Below are positions 12,714-24,803 of a DNA stretch of 64,000 nucleotides, in pieces. The notes beneath the pieces were generated by a model. It was given only the letters and a program-made list of their open reading frames with translations, searched no databases and had not been told where the DNA came from. The translations under genes were made by a program, and so were the position numbers. Position 1 is the stretch's first letter. Each line of letters begins with the position of its first letter. This DNA comes from Durusdinium trenchii. Its lineage: Eukaryota; Sar; Dinophyceae; Suessiales; Symbiodiniaceae. The stretch is taken from positions 713,989 to 777,988 of the forward strand of contig CAXAMN010022707.1 in assembly GCA_963970005.1 (NCBI GenBank), written 5' to 3'.

Positions 12714-12797
12714 GGTTGGATGTATTGGGGCAAGAATGGTAGTTGGTTGGCAGCGACAAGTCACTATCAGAAAAGGGGCCCGTGTAGATAGCAACTT
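12714..12797 (+). repeat. 84-bp direct repeat, copy 1
   Basis: Begins GGTTGGATGTATTGGGGCAA and ends TAGATAGCAACTT. It recurs at 12935-13017 in direct orientation with few differences. Confidence 0.85.
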
Positions 12798-12934
12798 GGT
12801 GGGGTGAAGAGCTTGCTGTTTAAGGATTGGTTATAGTCACGGACCTATGCCATATTTTGGGATCACAGCTGGTGACACCAATGCTGAGACATATAGTTCC
12901 TGCCATCCTCCAAGTCATCCTGTCAGAGAAGTCT

Positions 12935-13017
12935 GGTTGGATGTATTGGGCAAGTATGGTAGTTGGTTGGCAGCGACACGTTGCTATCAGAAAAGGACCC
13001 CCTGTAGATAGCAACTT
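12935..13017 (+). repeat. 84-bp direct repeat, copy 2
   Basis: Second copy of the block at 12714-12797, 221 bp downstream in the same orientation. Confidence 0.85.
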
Positions 13018-13169
13018 CTCTGTGTTTTATGGCTCTGTTTTTTTATGACTCTGTGTCTCTATGTCTCTATGGTTCTGTGTCTATGTCTCTGGGAAGAGAG
13101 GTGTAGCTGCGACGTATGATTATAGTTTGGGCGGATCAGTGGCATAAGCCCAAGGAAAGTCCCCAACAG

Positions 13170-13390
13170 CACGAAGCGCCCCTCAGAAAATCTCTTCGCT
13201 GTCCACGCCCTCCTCTGGAGCTTTGTTTGCTTTGGAACCTGCTCCCGAACCTTCTCCAGAACCTCCTCATGGACCTTCCCCGGTACCTTCTCCCGAACCC
13301 TCTATGGATGCAGCTGCCACGACGATCCCCGACCTCAGCCCTGCAGCTGCCGTCGGAAAAACAGCTGGCTTTCGTCCTCCCCCTTCTCAG
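13170..13390 (+). CDS. Proline-rich exon, possibly 5' part of the ZIP gene
   Basis: An open stretch bounded by an AG at 13168-13169 and a GT donor at 13391 (CTTCTCAG|GTATAA). It encodes a Ser/Ala start, then a PE/PS repeat region (EPAPEPSPEPPHGPSPVPSP), then TTIPDLSPAAAVGKTAGF. The regular Pro-Glu pattern in only one frame suggests real coding sequence, probably a disordered linker. It lies 0.9 kb upstream of the ZIP exon on the same strand. A second open stretch at about 13985-14158, ending at a good GTGAGT donor, may be another exon between them. Whether either belongs to the ZIP gene is unknown. Confidence 0.4.
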
Positions 13391-14244
13391 GTATAAATAT
13401 AAGACAAACCTTCTCACATCCAAAAAGTCATGCCCAGGCCCGATGAGTTCTTTCGTTTTGGTCTTTGACCGGGCCGGGCCGCCGATCGTCTCGTTTCACC
13501 GGTGTTGCCGGTTGGGTCTGGAAAAAAGACGAATGCAGCGAAAGACGTTCCTTCCTGAATTCGTGTTGATGTTTGTTCTCTATTCTCTATGTTCTTTTTT
13601 CGGCTGGTATGAGTCATCACGGGAGATACAAGGTCAGCAACTGATTAAGCCGTCTCATGCAGTGTGTTTCTTTGTTTCATTGACGGACCTTGATCCTAGA
13701 GTGATGAATTCAGGTGAATGGCATCCATATTTCGATGTTGCCCTATAGCCTATAGCTCTTGATTTGCCCGGTCTTCAGAAGGGGTAGATCATTTATCACG
13801 AACGTAGCATGAATGTGGCATTTCTTTGCAGGCTTTCTTCAGTTGAAATGGTACCAAAAGACAGTTCCACTCCTGTCACATGGACTCATTGGAGCACCCA
13901 TGATCCTCTTTTTAATCACAAAAAAACAATCAGGGCGGATCTGCCTCAAGCTATAGCTTACTTATAGCTTACGTAGTGCTTATAGACATGGATGAGTTGA
14001 TCCGACTCCAGGGGTTCGGACCAGTGCCGGTTTGCCGCCAACCATCTCAGAGCCAAGGCTCCACGACCGTTCTTCGCCTGGTGGGACAGCTCCACGAGTC
14101 TTTGGAGACGGAGCGGTCGTCATTGCCTCAGAAAGTCCGTGGAAGCGGACGAAATGGGTGAGTCACTGGTGGGCTGGTCCATTGAGTTGAGTGGAGTGTC
14201 TGGCTCCTTGTTATGATGTTTGCACGGTGTGGCTGCTAGTTTTT

Positions 14245-14254
14245 NNNNNNNNNN
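14245..14254. other. Assembly gap of 10 N
   Basis: Ten unknown bases, 15 bp upstream of the ZIP exon. Missing sequence may include an exon or the polypyrimidine tract. Confidence 1.
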
Positions 14255-14269
14255 TGCCTCTCCCAAAAG

Positions 14270-14572
14270 GCTTTGGCAGCCAACTTCATCAGTGGCCTGA
14301 GTGTCCTCATTGGAACTGCTATCATTCTTTCTGCACAGGTTGAGGATAGTGTGATTGGCCTCATCTTGGCCTTTGGCGGAGGAGTGTACTTGCACATTGG
14401 GGCGACCGATTGTCTGCCCAAGATGTATGACCCCAAGTTGACTTTCACGCAGCGCTTGGCAGCCTTTGGAGCTTTCGCGCTTGGAGCTGTTGTGATTGGA
14501 TTGATTTTGATCGGCCACGAGCACTGCGTTCCCGAAGGGAGCGGTGGTCATGCTCACGGACACCATCACTAA
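14270..14572 (+). CDS. ZIP-family zinc/metal transporter, terminal exon
   Basis: ZIP (SLC39) proteins move zinc or iron into the cytoplasm across cell or organelle membranes. This exon follows CCAAAAG and is open for 100 codons to a TAA at 14570-14572. It matches the last three membrane helices of the family. The first is ALAANFISGLSVLIGTAIIL, like the conserved Ala-Leu-x-x-Asn-x-x-Ser helix. The second is FGGGVYLHIGATDCLPKMY, like the AGxFLYIxxxDxLPE motif. The third is AFGAFALGAVVIGLILIG. The C-terminal tail is His-rich (GGHAHGHHH), a likely metal-binding end. The N-terminal helices with the His-rich transport site are not in this exon. They must lie upstream across the N gap and were not found, so the model is partial. 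Confidence 0.85.
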   Translation, partial: ALAANFISGLSVLIGTAIILSAQVEDSVIGLILAFGGGVYLHIGATDCLPKMYDPKLTFTQRLAAFGAFALGAVVIGLILIGHEHCVPEGSGGHAHGHHH

Positions 14573-14957
14573 TTTTCCGAACAAGGAAGAGTTGTATAGG
14601 AGTCACGCCGGACCACGATCTTCCGAGGACAAACCCTGTCCATTCAATTTTGGCTGTGCAGGCCATGAGAATTTACTTCTCAGTTAGTGCTTAACAGGTG
14701 CCAACAGAGTTGGCCTTAGAGGGGTGCAATTTCCAGGGGTGGTTGACATATATTATATTGCATCAGAACCAACTTGGATCATGCAGGCTTTGTCATTGTC
14801 CATTGCCACAGATGCATTCTGTTTCTTTTCGGTGTTTCTTCATCTATGCGAGCCACCCCAGTCCTCTTCACAGGTGCAGACTGCCAAAAAGGTTGCAACG
14901 TCTGTTTCCCTATTCCCTGTGAGGAGGCAACACGGCTCAATCACTTGCTGTGTTCAG

Positions 14958-15051
14958 GGAGGAAAAGATCCACGTGTTCTATCCATTTTCGAGGAAACGT
15001 GTGTCGTGGTTCTTTCTATGCGTGGTCATGACCGGTCTTGTTTGGTCCCAG
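14958..15051 (+). CDS. Candidate membrane-protein exon
   Basis: Follows TGTTCAG and ends at TCCCAG|GT. It encodes EEKIHVFYPFSRKRVSWFFL and then CVVMTGLVWSQ, that is a polar segment with Lys/Arg followed by a hydrophobic helix. The pattern resembles a cytosolic loop entering a membrane helix, as in anoctamin-type proteins, but that is only a suggestion. No neighbouring exon could be joined with confidence. Confidence 0.3.
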
Positions 15052-17284
15052 GTGCTTGGTCGTGAGATCTCTCTTTTCGCCGCGACGGAGCGACGTGAGG
15101 AGCGACGGGAGCAGCTGAGCAGTGGAGCAGTGGAGACAGGTTGGAGCAGCTGAGCCGCCTCTCGCTTGCTTTATATATTTTGGTGTGTATACACCTTCCA
15201 GTCACCGGTTGCCCTATGGCCTTCTTTGCAGAGTGCTGGGCACCCCGATTTTTTTGCTCGGCATGGACCAGGTTCAAGTCATTGTGATGAAGTTCTTTTT
15301 CAAAGCTTTTGTTTGGCACTTCCCGTGGGGATCCTGACTAGCTATGCCGAGGCGACCTGCTTGGGAATCCAGTCGCCCATCTGTGTTTCACCTTGCCTGG
15401 AAGGCCGATGAAGGGAAATAGCCGATCTGAGAGCTCATTGGGGGAATTTAAGCAAAAGATTTGAACACTTCCATGTGCATAGCAAGACATGTGGCAGGCC
15501 TGAGCTCTTGGCTAGAGGGGTGATTGATGAGTGGCGAGACGCAAGATTTGCTTTAGTGTAGCTTTAGACAGCGTGCTGATTTGTAGTAGCGTCCGGGAAG
15601 GCATTCTTAAAATTCAGAGGGTTAGTTAAGTGACACTGGGGATTACATGCCAACATGCAGTCATTTCCCGTCTGTCATGCTGAAATCTATATCAACACGA
15701 CATGACGGGATCCTGGAATCTTCGACACAAATCGCCCACCCTCTCAGCGAACACTCCGAACACTCCGGAATCGAAGGCTTCCTTTTGGCGTCCCCACTGA
15801 GCTGATCATGCTGTTCAGCCATGCACACAGCATGTTTCCAGGCGGAAACGGGTCTGGGAGCTTCAATGGCTGTTGTACTTCATTTGTACCTTGATATTCG
15901 ATGAATTCTGGATGTGACGGGCCCTCTTGAATCGAGTTTTCGCAGCACAACGAAGCAGCGAGCCAGATCTGTAGACTACCGATCGATCGCCACGAGTTCG
16001 GTGGATCAACAGCCCTTCCGCGAAGTCCCCTTCCACTCTCCTGAGTTCCACCGGAGTTCCTCCACTCTCCGGTGGAGAGTTTCGTGGCCCACTGAGGCCC
16101 ACTGTTTGATCGGCCACTCTTCGGCCACTGGACGTTTCCAACTCTCTCATCCACTCGAAGACAGTTACAGCCACTCTCCTCTCATACAGCCAACTCAACT
16201 CTCTCTCATCCTGTTTCCAACAGCCTTTCTCTTTCATCCCACTTTCACGCCCCGGCCACAGCCACGCCGTCAGCCCGATGCGATCGCCGAAACGGGCGAG
16301 CCGAGGTAAGCCGGAGGCACCGGGAGGCGAAACGGGCCGTTTCGCGGGCCGTGGAGGGTGGAGGTGTCTGTGTCAGGCACACCAATGCCAGGGGGGACTA
16401 TTCGGAAAAGGAGTTGGGAAAGAGTGAGTGACTACAGAACTAGTGAACTAGAGTTGGGTAGTGTAGGGAGTTGAAACAAGGAGGCTGACGGCGGAGATTG
16501 AGGGTCACTTTGGATGAGGAAGTGGGAGAACACATGGAGTGGGTATGATGTATCTACAAAAGTCACTAGTCTGTCACACAGCACAGTCATTGTTGTCAAA
16601 AATTCCTCGGAGTGGTTGACCAAGTAGCGCTTTGTTTTCGCGCATTTGCGGCAAACAGACTTAGAGCAGCTACGATGATTGTCTTGATCTGACGCCACAG
16701 AGCGGCTGTAAGATTCCGGCGAAGGCCCGGCTTCGGAGATCCCGGCAGCGCGAAAGGTTCCTGCGATGGTCGCAATGAACATTGAAAGGCGCACTGATTG
16801 GGCTGCCTTTTTTTTTGGGGAGTCACTGGGAACTGCGCCCATGGAAAAGTGATATAACTTTTCCACAGATGTTAATGGGGTGATTCCACAGATGATCTAT
16901 GGTATAGTAGTTGGTATAGTATACTGGTCCGCGATGTTTTTCCAAGTATCAGGGGGTGATTCCCTCTAATTCTCCTAGTAGAGCGCAGAGAGAGAGAGAG
17001 AGAGAGTCTGTGTGAATCTCTTCGACGTTCGCAGCGATCGAAGGCTCCGTATATGGTTGTTTGATCTGAATTTTGGTTGGGAATGAGGGGTGTTCAGGTG
17101 TTCACCTTCGAAGGTTGAAGGTTTGGAAGGCAAGCATCAATCAGCTCTCAACATCGATGCAGAGGAAGCTGAGCTGAAGCTGTAGCAGTGGCTCTTTGCT
17201 GCCAAAGAAGCAGAGAAAGCAGACGTGCCGATGGAAAGAGTGAGAGTACGTTCTTTTTTTCTTGCAGACCAATCCAGGTAACAG

Positions 17285-17391
17285 GTAAAGTTGGGGTCAA
17301 TGAATTTTTGGATATCGATTTGGAGACTGGCATGACTCTTGGACACGTTCTTGTGCTTTTCTTCGGATTCCTGCCGTGCGTTTCTGTCTGA
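17285..17391 (+). CDS. Candidate exon, unknown protein
   Basis: Opens after GGTAACAG with KVGVNEFLDIDLETGMTLGH and then a hydrophobic stretch VLVLFFGFLP before a stop. It could be a terminal exon or could splice out before the stop. Not recognised; composition is the only support. Confidence 0.25.
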
Positions 17392-17535
17392 AGAGTGCGT
17401 TTCGCTTTTGACCCACCTGGTTTCTTATGCAGAAGGCTCCGTGGATTCTCATGTGCTGAGTTTGTCAGTCTCTAGACGTTTCTCGGTTCGCAGTCCGAGT
17501 TGGAGTAGACTAAGGCCTGCAAAACGCAGGGGTAG

Positions 17536-17632
17536 GAGCAAGGATGCTACGTTCGGGGCTCCTGGCATCGCTACTAGGAACCAGGACGCTACGTTCGGGG
17601 CTCCTGGCCTTACTACTAGTAACAAGAAGCTA
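17536..17632 (+). repeat. Dispersed repeat (GGGGCTCCTGGC / ACTAGTAACAAGAAGC)
   Basis: Two internal near-copies of GCTACGTTCGGGGCTCCTGG, then CTACTAGTAACAAGAAGC. The same words recur in rearranged order at 44093-44217. Confidence 0.7.
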
Positions 17633-18231
17633 TTAGACACAAGCGGTTGTTTCTTGGATGCGGTGGTGTCCTTGAAAATTCCCGGGTCGACTGACGGAGC
17701 GTATTTGGAACACAGATCACAGATGCTGCTGGTTTGTGTTTGTATCCAAACAGACCTGAATGGAGCGAGCTCTTGGAGAGTTGGAGAAGTGTCATTCCTT
17801 CGAAGTATGGTAAACTACTGGTAAGTGTTTAGGCTTGAAATAATCAACCCATTATATTTTGACCTTTGAGCACAGTTTCTTCTTCTTCGCTTGTGAAAGA
17901 AGGACCTGATTGGCAGAATTGCGGAGGTAAGAAGTATATGCATCAATGATGCTTCCTATTGCTCTTCTCACACTTGACAAAGATCTTGTTCTAGACGAGT
18001 TCTTATAAGCCGGTGCTGCCAGGCAGGGCAGGAGCACACTACAACTTATACAAGTACTTATTGCATCTTTTTGCCTCGTGTGCAGAATTGTATCAATAAC
18101 TGCGCCAGATGAGTCTTCAAATGAGGCAGGCTTCCAAACCTCACTGTTCAACTTTGCCCGGGGCTTTCAACTGACTTGAGCCATGCTGCAGCTACTTTAT
18201 TTCAAGAAGTAGCGTTTTATTCGTCGAAGCT

Positions 18232-19137
18232 ATGCCACGCGTCTGGCGATCTCGAGGTTACCAGCCTCCCAGCACCAGCGGTGCAGTTTCTGCGCAGCAG
18301 CCAGATGGCGTGGCCCAATTCTTCCAAGCCTTAGGCACTCGAAATCTTCAAACCAAGACTGCCAGGCCTCCACCCCGGACCCCCTCTCGGTCGAAAGATG
18401 TAGCCACGGGACTTCGGGAGGGCAAGTTGACCTTCTACGGAGGAGTGCGGAGCAAAGTTCCTTCCTTCTATCCCGTGGTGCACCGGTCCCCGCGGTATGA
18501 GACCTCCACTCTCTCTCACAAGTCGAACGAGCATGAGCAGCACGAGCGCGACGGCTCGGAGCAGCACGACGGCTCGGGGCTCGGACGGACTGCGGGAGAT
18601 GGGCGGTCGTTCTATATGCGGTCCAAGTTGCTTCAAGCTTCCGCGCCTTCGACGCCTTCCACGTTGACTTTCAAGAGGATGAGCTCAGCAAGCTCTCCAG
18701 TGGAGCAGCTTTCAAGCAGCGCTGTTTCTGCTGCAAGCCCCGCTCGCAGTGTTTCGGGGACCAGCTCGCAGCCGGAGGCTGATGAGGTGGATAGGGTGAT
18801 CGAAGGCGAAGAGGAGCTCTTGCAGACAGCAGCTCTTGACAGCGATCAGTCCGTGCCTTGTTCCTCGATCGAGAACCAGAATCAGCCGGTCGAGGCGTTA
18901 GAGACATCGCAGCAGACGTCGCAGCAGACGTGGTTGCGGCTCAGTGGTGCAAAGCGATGGGCGGACAGTTTGGAGGATCCGGATGAGGAGCAGTTCTGCG
19001 GACTTGCGAACTGGTCAGAGTCTCAGAGAGGGTTTCAACAGGGTGTTTCCAAGAGTCGTATGACAGCATGTTTGACAAAGCTATCCTCCTTTTTTTCACC
19101 AAAATTTGGGAAGAGGGAGTGCTTTTGCTATAAGTGA
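18232..19137 (+). CDS. Hypothetical protein, 301 codons, Ser/Glu/Gln-rich
   Basis: Longest uninterrupted ATG-to-stop frame outside the recognised genes. The N-terminal third is basic and looks folded or motif-like (PDGVAQFFQALGTRNL, GLREGKLTFYGGVRSKVPSF). The middle is low-complexity His/Glu/Ser/Gly, then Ser/Ala-rich, then acidic and Gln/Thr-rich. The last part (WADSLEDPDEEQFCGLANWS) may splice onward, since the final 40 residues look like read-through. No family recognised and no membrane segment seen. It is on the same strand as the neighbouring genes and 3.7 kb downstream of the ZIP exon. It could be a single-exon gene or the first exon of a longer one. Confidence 0.45.
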   Translation: MPRVWRSRGYQPPSTSGAVSAQQPDGVAQFFQALGTRNLQTKTARPPPRTPSRSKDVATGLREGKLTFYGGVRSKVPSFYPVVHRSPRYETSTLSHKSNEHEQHERDGSEQHDGSGLGRTAGDGRSFYMRSKLLQASAPSTPSTLTFKRMSSASSPVEQLSSSAVSAASPARSVSGTSSQPEADEVDRVIEGEEELLQTAALDSDQSVPCSSIENQNQPVEALETSQQTSQQTWLRLSGAKRWADSLEDPDEEQFCGLANWSESQRGFQQGVSKSRMTACLTKLSSFFSPKFGKRECFCYK

Positions 19138-22100
19138 CTCTTAAAATTAGATCTTATTAAAGGAGACACTGCCACTAAAGAAGAGTTGCCCCATGTACTC
19201 GGTAGATAAAAGAAACATGTCGACGCAGAGGCCGCAGAAGAAGCAAGAAGAAGACAAGGCTTGCCCAGTGCTGTTTGCTCTTACTGGAAGTATTGGAAGT
19301 TGCATTCTGAGCAACTGATTTGGGTCTTGCCACTGGGTTACTCACTCAACATTCCCTGGTGCAGATGGAGTGGGGACTTTCCAGCTCAAACTTTCCTGCT
19401 GTCATGATGACTGGCCACACTCTTCATTCCTTGATTGGACACTAATAACCAGCCAACACACAATGGGAACCAGGTGGTATTTGGACATGTCCTCTTCTTG
19501 CGCACTGATGTGGGTTGCAAGATTTTCACTCCAGGTGACCGGCGTCAGCTTTGAGCAGACTCCAGTTTGGAGGCGAGCCACCCTGGGTTGGTTTTGCCGG
19601 CGACCAAAATCCCCTCTGCACGGAGTTGGACGCCGCCATGTCCCGGACAATAGCCATCCGTTTCTGTCAATTCATCCCTACAAGTCCAGTCTGACCCAGT
19701 AAAACCTGGTCCTTTACCTTCGTTTTCTGGTGCTTTTGTATGACCAACTGAAGAGTAACAGGTCGAAGGACTTGGGCATGGCTTTCCTTCTGGCCATCCC
19801 TCTGAGTCTCGACTCGACGGCCTTTTTCGGTCAATCCAGAGACCCCGAGGTGGGGACCTCGCGGGGTGGGAAGTAGACGGACAGAACTGCAACCCCCCCT
19901 CGCCATGCGTACATGGGTAGGCGGGTCTCCAACCAGCTTCGGTGATTTAGACAGGCTCCATTGTCCTTCTTCAGGTGGGGGGTCGAACTGGGGGGGTTCT
20001 CCAATACCCTTCATACCCACCCACATGTGTAGTCTTTTTTTTAATGCGCTTTTTCATGGTGTGGGGCCAACACTTCGGCCGTGGTTTCCAGCCAGATTTC
20101 GGACGGTCAAGTGGGCCCCAACGATAGCGATGTCCGAAACAGCAGCATTCCAAGTACCTGGACTCGACTTCAAGTACCGAAAATGGGACATGACCCCATG
20201 AAAACAGGTACGACTGAGTCCCCATTTTCCGAGGTACGAACTGAGACTCCAAGTACTGTTTACTTCATTTATGCCAATCACGATATGGGGGGCAGGAGGG
20301 TCTTCACGCATTTAGATGTCTGTCAAGGCAGGAGACCTGGCAGACCCGTTCCAGCTGGCGATCCGAGAGCTGGCAGCAATCCGATAGCTGGCAGTGGTGG
20401 GGGAGACAAGGCCAGGCAACGAAGACGCAGAACATCTGCTTTTGAGGAAGATGCAAATCATGCAGTCCTGTGATGTTACATCGAATTGATGTTTTTATTT
20501 TTTTTGCAACATCGTGCTTGTCCAAGCGTTTTCAAAAGCTCATTGAACATCCTACTCGCAGCTGATTTGCTATATCCGCTGCGCTTGGTTGCAGGAAAGC
20601 GCCCTCGGCGAAAGCCTGAAAAGAAGTGGGAACGAAAAGAGGCGACTGGGACATCTTTTGGCTGCCGAATTCTCACATGACATCTAACTCTCAAGGTGCT
20701 GAACATGAGTAGTGCCCTCAACACAGTACATATGTACATCACAATTCTGTGCATAGACCAGTCAGTCATTTGATCAGTGGAACGAAGTACAGTCATACGA
20801 CATAGAAAGGCTTCATGTTCTTTGTGGTACCACCAGGATCCACCAGGTTCGTGTATCTTTAAAAAGAAACATCAGGTGATCTCAGCCAAAGCTGCCAGGT
20901 TCAATCTCTCCGCTTCTGATCGCAGGAGCTTTTGCAGCCAGCGAGGACCACCGTCACGTGTGTCACCCCATTCGATGGTAAGCAGCGCAGCGCAACAGAT
21001 TCAGTAAAACAAGGGATGTTGAACGGCCAGGCGTTATATCTATATATACACGCATATATGTGGTCACCACCCCCCTTTTGACTCGGCCGGGCCAATATTT
21101 GATAGATATACCCATGCTAACAACACTGGAATGGATGCAATGGCAAATAGCATCATCCACAAAAAGGTCGTTAGTCAGACCTTCTATGGTCGATAGATCT
21201 GAAGAAGCTGAAGAAGAGTCAGACCTGTGTCACTTGCCGCGCAGCGCTTGCCACACCTGCGAGACCAGACCTGCGGTCTCGACCGTCTCGTCCAAGTATA
21301 CAAATGACCTGGACCAGAGACCGCGAGGTATTTTGAATCTTATGCCATGGGCAGGATCTTGTTTGAAGTCCACAAACCTGTTGAGCCGGAGGACGATTGG
21401 GTGGTTCAAGGCAGACGGACCCAGACGGACCTATTTGGGTATGCACACCTGAGCTCTCTGCGGTACGTGCAAGAGCTTCTTCGTTTCTCCTTTCTAACGG
21501 CTTTATACCCAAACATGGTTGTTCCGTGGCCCACCCTGATTAGAGAGACTTTTTCGGTCTCATGTTGAGTCCTTCTCGGCTCCTGTATCTCACCAGAATT
21601 GGTGTGCAAGCAGCTTCGAAACGAAGGACACCGAACTCTTGGCAAAAAAAGGTTTGTTGCAATCCAAGCAGAATTTAATCCAAATGTAAGCTGTTTTGGG
21701 TCATGAGTCAAAAGACCAGTCAAAAGTCAACCGTTATGAAATCTAGAGAAACGGAACAAACACATTTCAACGAACACTCTAACCCAATTCCGGTTGTTCA
21801 TGATGTGCAAAAGTTGGGTCGACCGTGCCCAGAGTTCCACTTGCGACAGAGACGCAGCGACAGACCCGCAGTTCATGGGATCCAAAAGCGATGTGCCGGG
21901 ACGGTGCTGCGACGGTGCTCGCAGCTCGTCGCTCTGACTGGAACCTGTGAAGGGATTGGAAAGCCTGTGACATGCTGGTTTGATTGGTTTGGGAAGAGTG
22001 ACAGGGGTTGGAAGACATGAGATGCAGCTTTTCAACCAGTACAGCTGGCACAGCTGCAGATGTTTTGGATGAACGGCCTTTGCCTGCCGCTTTTGGTTGG

Positions 22101-24803
22101 AGAAACTGCTGAAAGGAGCGGTGTTAGTGCTGGGGATGTGAGCGCAGCCGCACTGGCGTCCTGGAGGCACTGGGTAGATGGGTTGAGAAGACAAACATTT
22201 GTTGGAGGCAGGATGAGGCAGGTTGCTGGCACCAGTCACTGACTTCTTTCAGTTTCTAAATATTCCAGAAGTGGCCAAAACTGGCAGCTCAGAATTAATC
22301 GTGTGAATGACCGCAGTTGCACAGGCGGCCGCGGAAATGGCAGCTGCCTCGCAGCTGACGCGCTTCTCCTAGTGGAGTGCAGGGGGGGGACTGCGAGGGC
22401 CTGTGTCCGATCGCCCCTTCTGTTTGGGATGTCAAACCAACGATCTCCAAAACCGGAGGGGATAACAGGAGGCTGGAGTGAATGACAAAAGATCTTTGGG
22501 ACAACCAATGGGCTGTTTCCCCATGGGCTTGACCCCTAGGGCCCCTAAACCCAGATCCAGGAACGCCCCCCCAAAAGCGCCACCGAACGCTGAAGCCTTT
22601 AGTCGTTATTACTTACTAGGACCCTCCGTTTGGGGCTTCGAGCTTGATATAACTCCTATAGTTTTTTTCGAGGTGAAGGAGATCCGGTGTCGCCTTTTCC
22701 TTCACCACCCAACTCCAGTGAGTCCTGGTCCGGGGGTTTCTAAGGAAAAACCGTCGTGGCTTCGAACCTCCCCCTGTGACCTCCGCGCCCGCCGTGACCG
22801 CCGCACCCTCTGTGCGCGTCGACGGCCGAGGTCCGGAGTGTCGCTGCTGCACAACAATCTCGCAAGCTCTTCCAGTGGGTCTCTTTGACACGCTTTGGAA
22901 CCTTTTGGCGGTTTGGGGGCGGAGAAGCGGAGAACGAAGCAGGCGGATGCAGGCGGAGAACGAAGCAGTAAGCAGAGTCAATGAGAATCAGAATCCATTT
23001 TTGGTGCGAGGAATCATGAGTGTTTGGAATCGGACTGCTTGGGTTTTGAGGATCAATGAGATCGATCCACGATGGGCGAAGAACCGGACGTGGCGAAGAA
23101 CCCTTCTCATTCGCCCAAGCTGAACACTTCGTGGTTTGCCCATGGTTGACGGCAGGTGCTTTCTTCGGGTTTGCTCGGTCCATGCGGAAGTTGGGCCAAG
23201 CATGGCCAAGCACGGCCACGAAGTGAACTTGCTCTTCCAACCGAACCGAACAACTCGACAGAAACGACTTAGACCGGCCATCCGTGTCTTCATCACCTTG
23301 AAAGGCCTGGGGGGGTGGCCTCGACCGCCCGTGCGAAATTTGTCTTTGGGTGTGCATGAAATTCTCCGGAAGAAGGGGACCTGTGACATGTCGACCCGTC
23401 AGCCCAGCTAGGGCCAGGGTGTCAACACACATTCATGTTCGTTGAACCGTGGAGCCATGAACACTGAGCCAACAACCACGCTCATCAGCGCCACCCGTCG
23501 CGGTGTGGTGCAAGAGGGTTTCGCGACGAAGCGAAGTCAAGGCTCGGGAACTCGACTGCCAGGACGATGGCTTCCATTCACAACTCCTTGAATGCAGGCG
23601 ATGCTGATGTGTGATCTTGAACAACCAGCAATGCTTTTTGAAAAAGTAAAAGAGGTTCTCAATGGATCAACATTGGCAAGAGTGTTGCTTCTTGCCTCCC
23701 TGCAAACCAGCAAGCCCAACCAAAATGACCTGTTGATTACATGATTTGTTTCTCTGGGCATGTGGCACTCTTGGACAGTACTGTATCTTGAAGGTGGACC
23801 TGGGCAAAACCGATCTTTGGATGATCGGTCGTGGTGCATGGCGACCCGCATGACCGACTCGCCGCCGACCCGACCAGCATCCGGGTCAGAGCCGCGTGGA
23901 GCGACCAGGACAAGGGAAACTCCTCTTGCACTCGCTGGCCACCGGCCAAAGCAAGGACCGGTCGAAGCAAGTCTAACGCGTGGTGTGGCTCCAGCGATGG
24001 GTGTTTCCTTTGTTCTGCGAGAAGAGGTTCGAAGGAAGAGTTGGCCGTCAATTTTATAAGCATCCATGAATCCCAAAAAGAACATGCTTTCTTTTCGAGC
24101 CAAGCGGATTTGTTTCATTCTGCTTCGTTGTGAAACGATGGACGGCGGATTTGTACTGCCTGGTTTGCCGGTGTTTCTATCTCCACCGACGGTCGTGCGT
24201 TTCTTTTTGCCAGGATGGTCCAGAGGTGGTGCAGGCGCGGCCAGGAGGACCACCACTTAGGACCACGGACGATGCCAGCGTTGTCTCGTTCCTTCCAGGG
24301 CTACACCTCTCAACCGTCCGTCGTTTAGTCAAGAGGTTGTTATTCTATGTTATTCTTGGGTGGGTAGGTGAAGGTTCGCGGTTTGAGCGATCCGCAGAGC
24401 GATCCGGAGGCAACCTCCATTCGATATTTGGAGACTCTGCATGGACCAGTGCTGGTGGCTGCTTGACTTCCGACAGCGTTCCGCACTGTTCTTCGTTTTT
24501 CATGCGCCGTTTCCTTGTCTTTCTTTTTCTCGAGTCGTTTTTTCGTGCGAAACAGAAGAGGCCAGCGGAAGAGCAAACATCTACGGAGGATTGAGAGGAC
24601 CAATGGCACTGACGGACACCCATCTGTTCGTGCATTGAACCTCTGAAACCTGCATCTAGGTGCAACAGGTGGCCACTAGATTCACTAGATAGATAGAAAG
24701 AAAGATAGATAGATAGATACATAGGTACATGGACAGATAGAAAGAAAGATAGATAGATGAATGGATACCAACGGGTTCTTCATTTTGCAACGATTTACTG
24801 CAG
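19138..24803. other. Gene-poor stretch with simple and dispersed repeats
   Basis: No exon could be supported. It contains one copy of a dispersed repeat at about 19961-20010 and an AGAT/AAAG microsatellite at about 24690-24757. Several open frames on both strands near 22.7-23.4 kb overlap one another in GC-rich sequence and show no family resemblance. Confidence 0.45.
19961..20010 (+). repeat. Dispersed CTTCTTCCAG/GGTCGAACTGGG repeat
   Basis: Contains CCTTCTTCAGG, then GGGTCGAACTGGGGG and TTCTCC. It matches the block at about 59265-59310 in the same orientation and at 39960-40035 in inverse orientation. Confidence 0.6.

Larger units (their letters stand above)
11853..13169. other. Non-coding spacer with local repeats
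   Basis: No supported exon. The second half holds a 52-54 bp tandem repeat and an 84-bp direct repeat, listed separately. Confidence 0.5.
14573..18231. other. Mostly non-coding, with weak candidate exons
   Basis: No complete gene. It contains two low-confidence exon candidates (14958-15051 and 17285-17391), an AG microsatellite at about 16987-17006, and a dispersed repeat at 17536-17632. Confidence 0.4.

Noticed and set aside
22740..23432. 230-codon minus-strand ORF
   Set aside because: Low-information Arg/Pro/Ser composition, overlapped by several other frames; no family resemblance.
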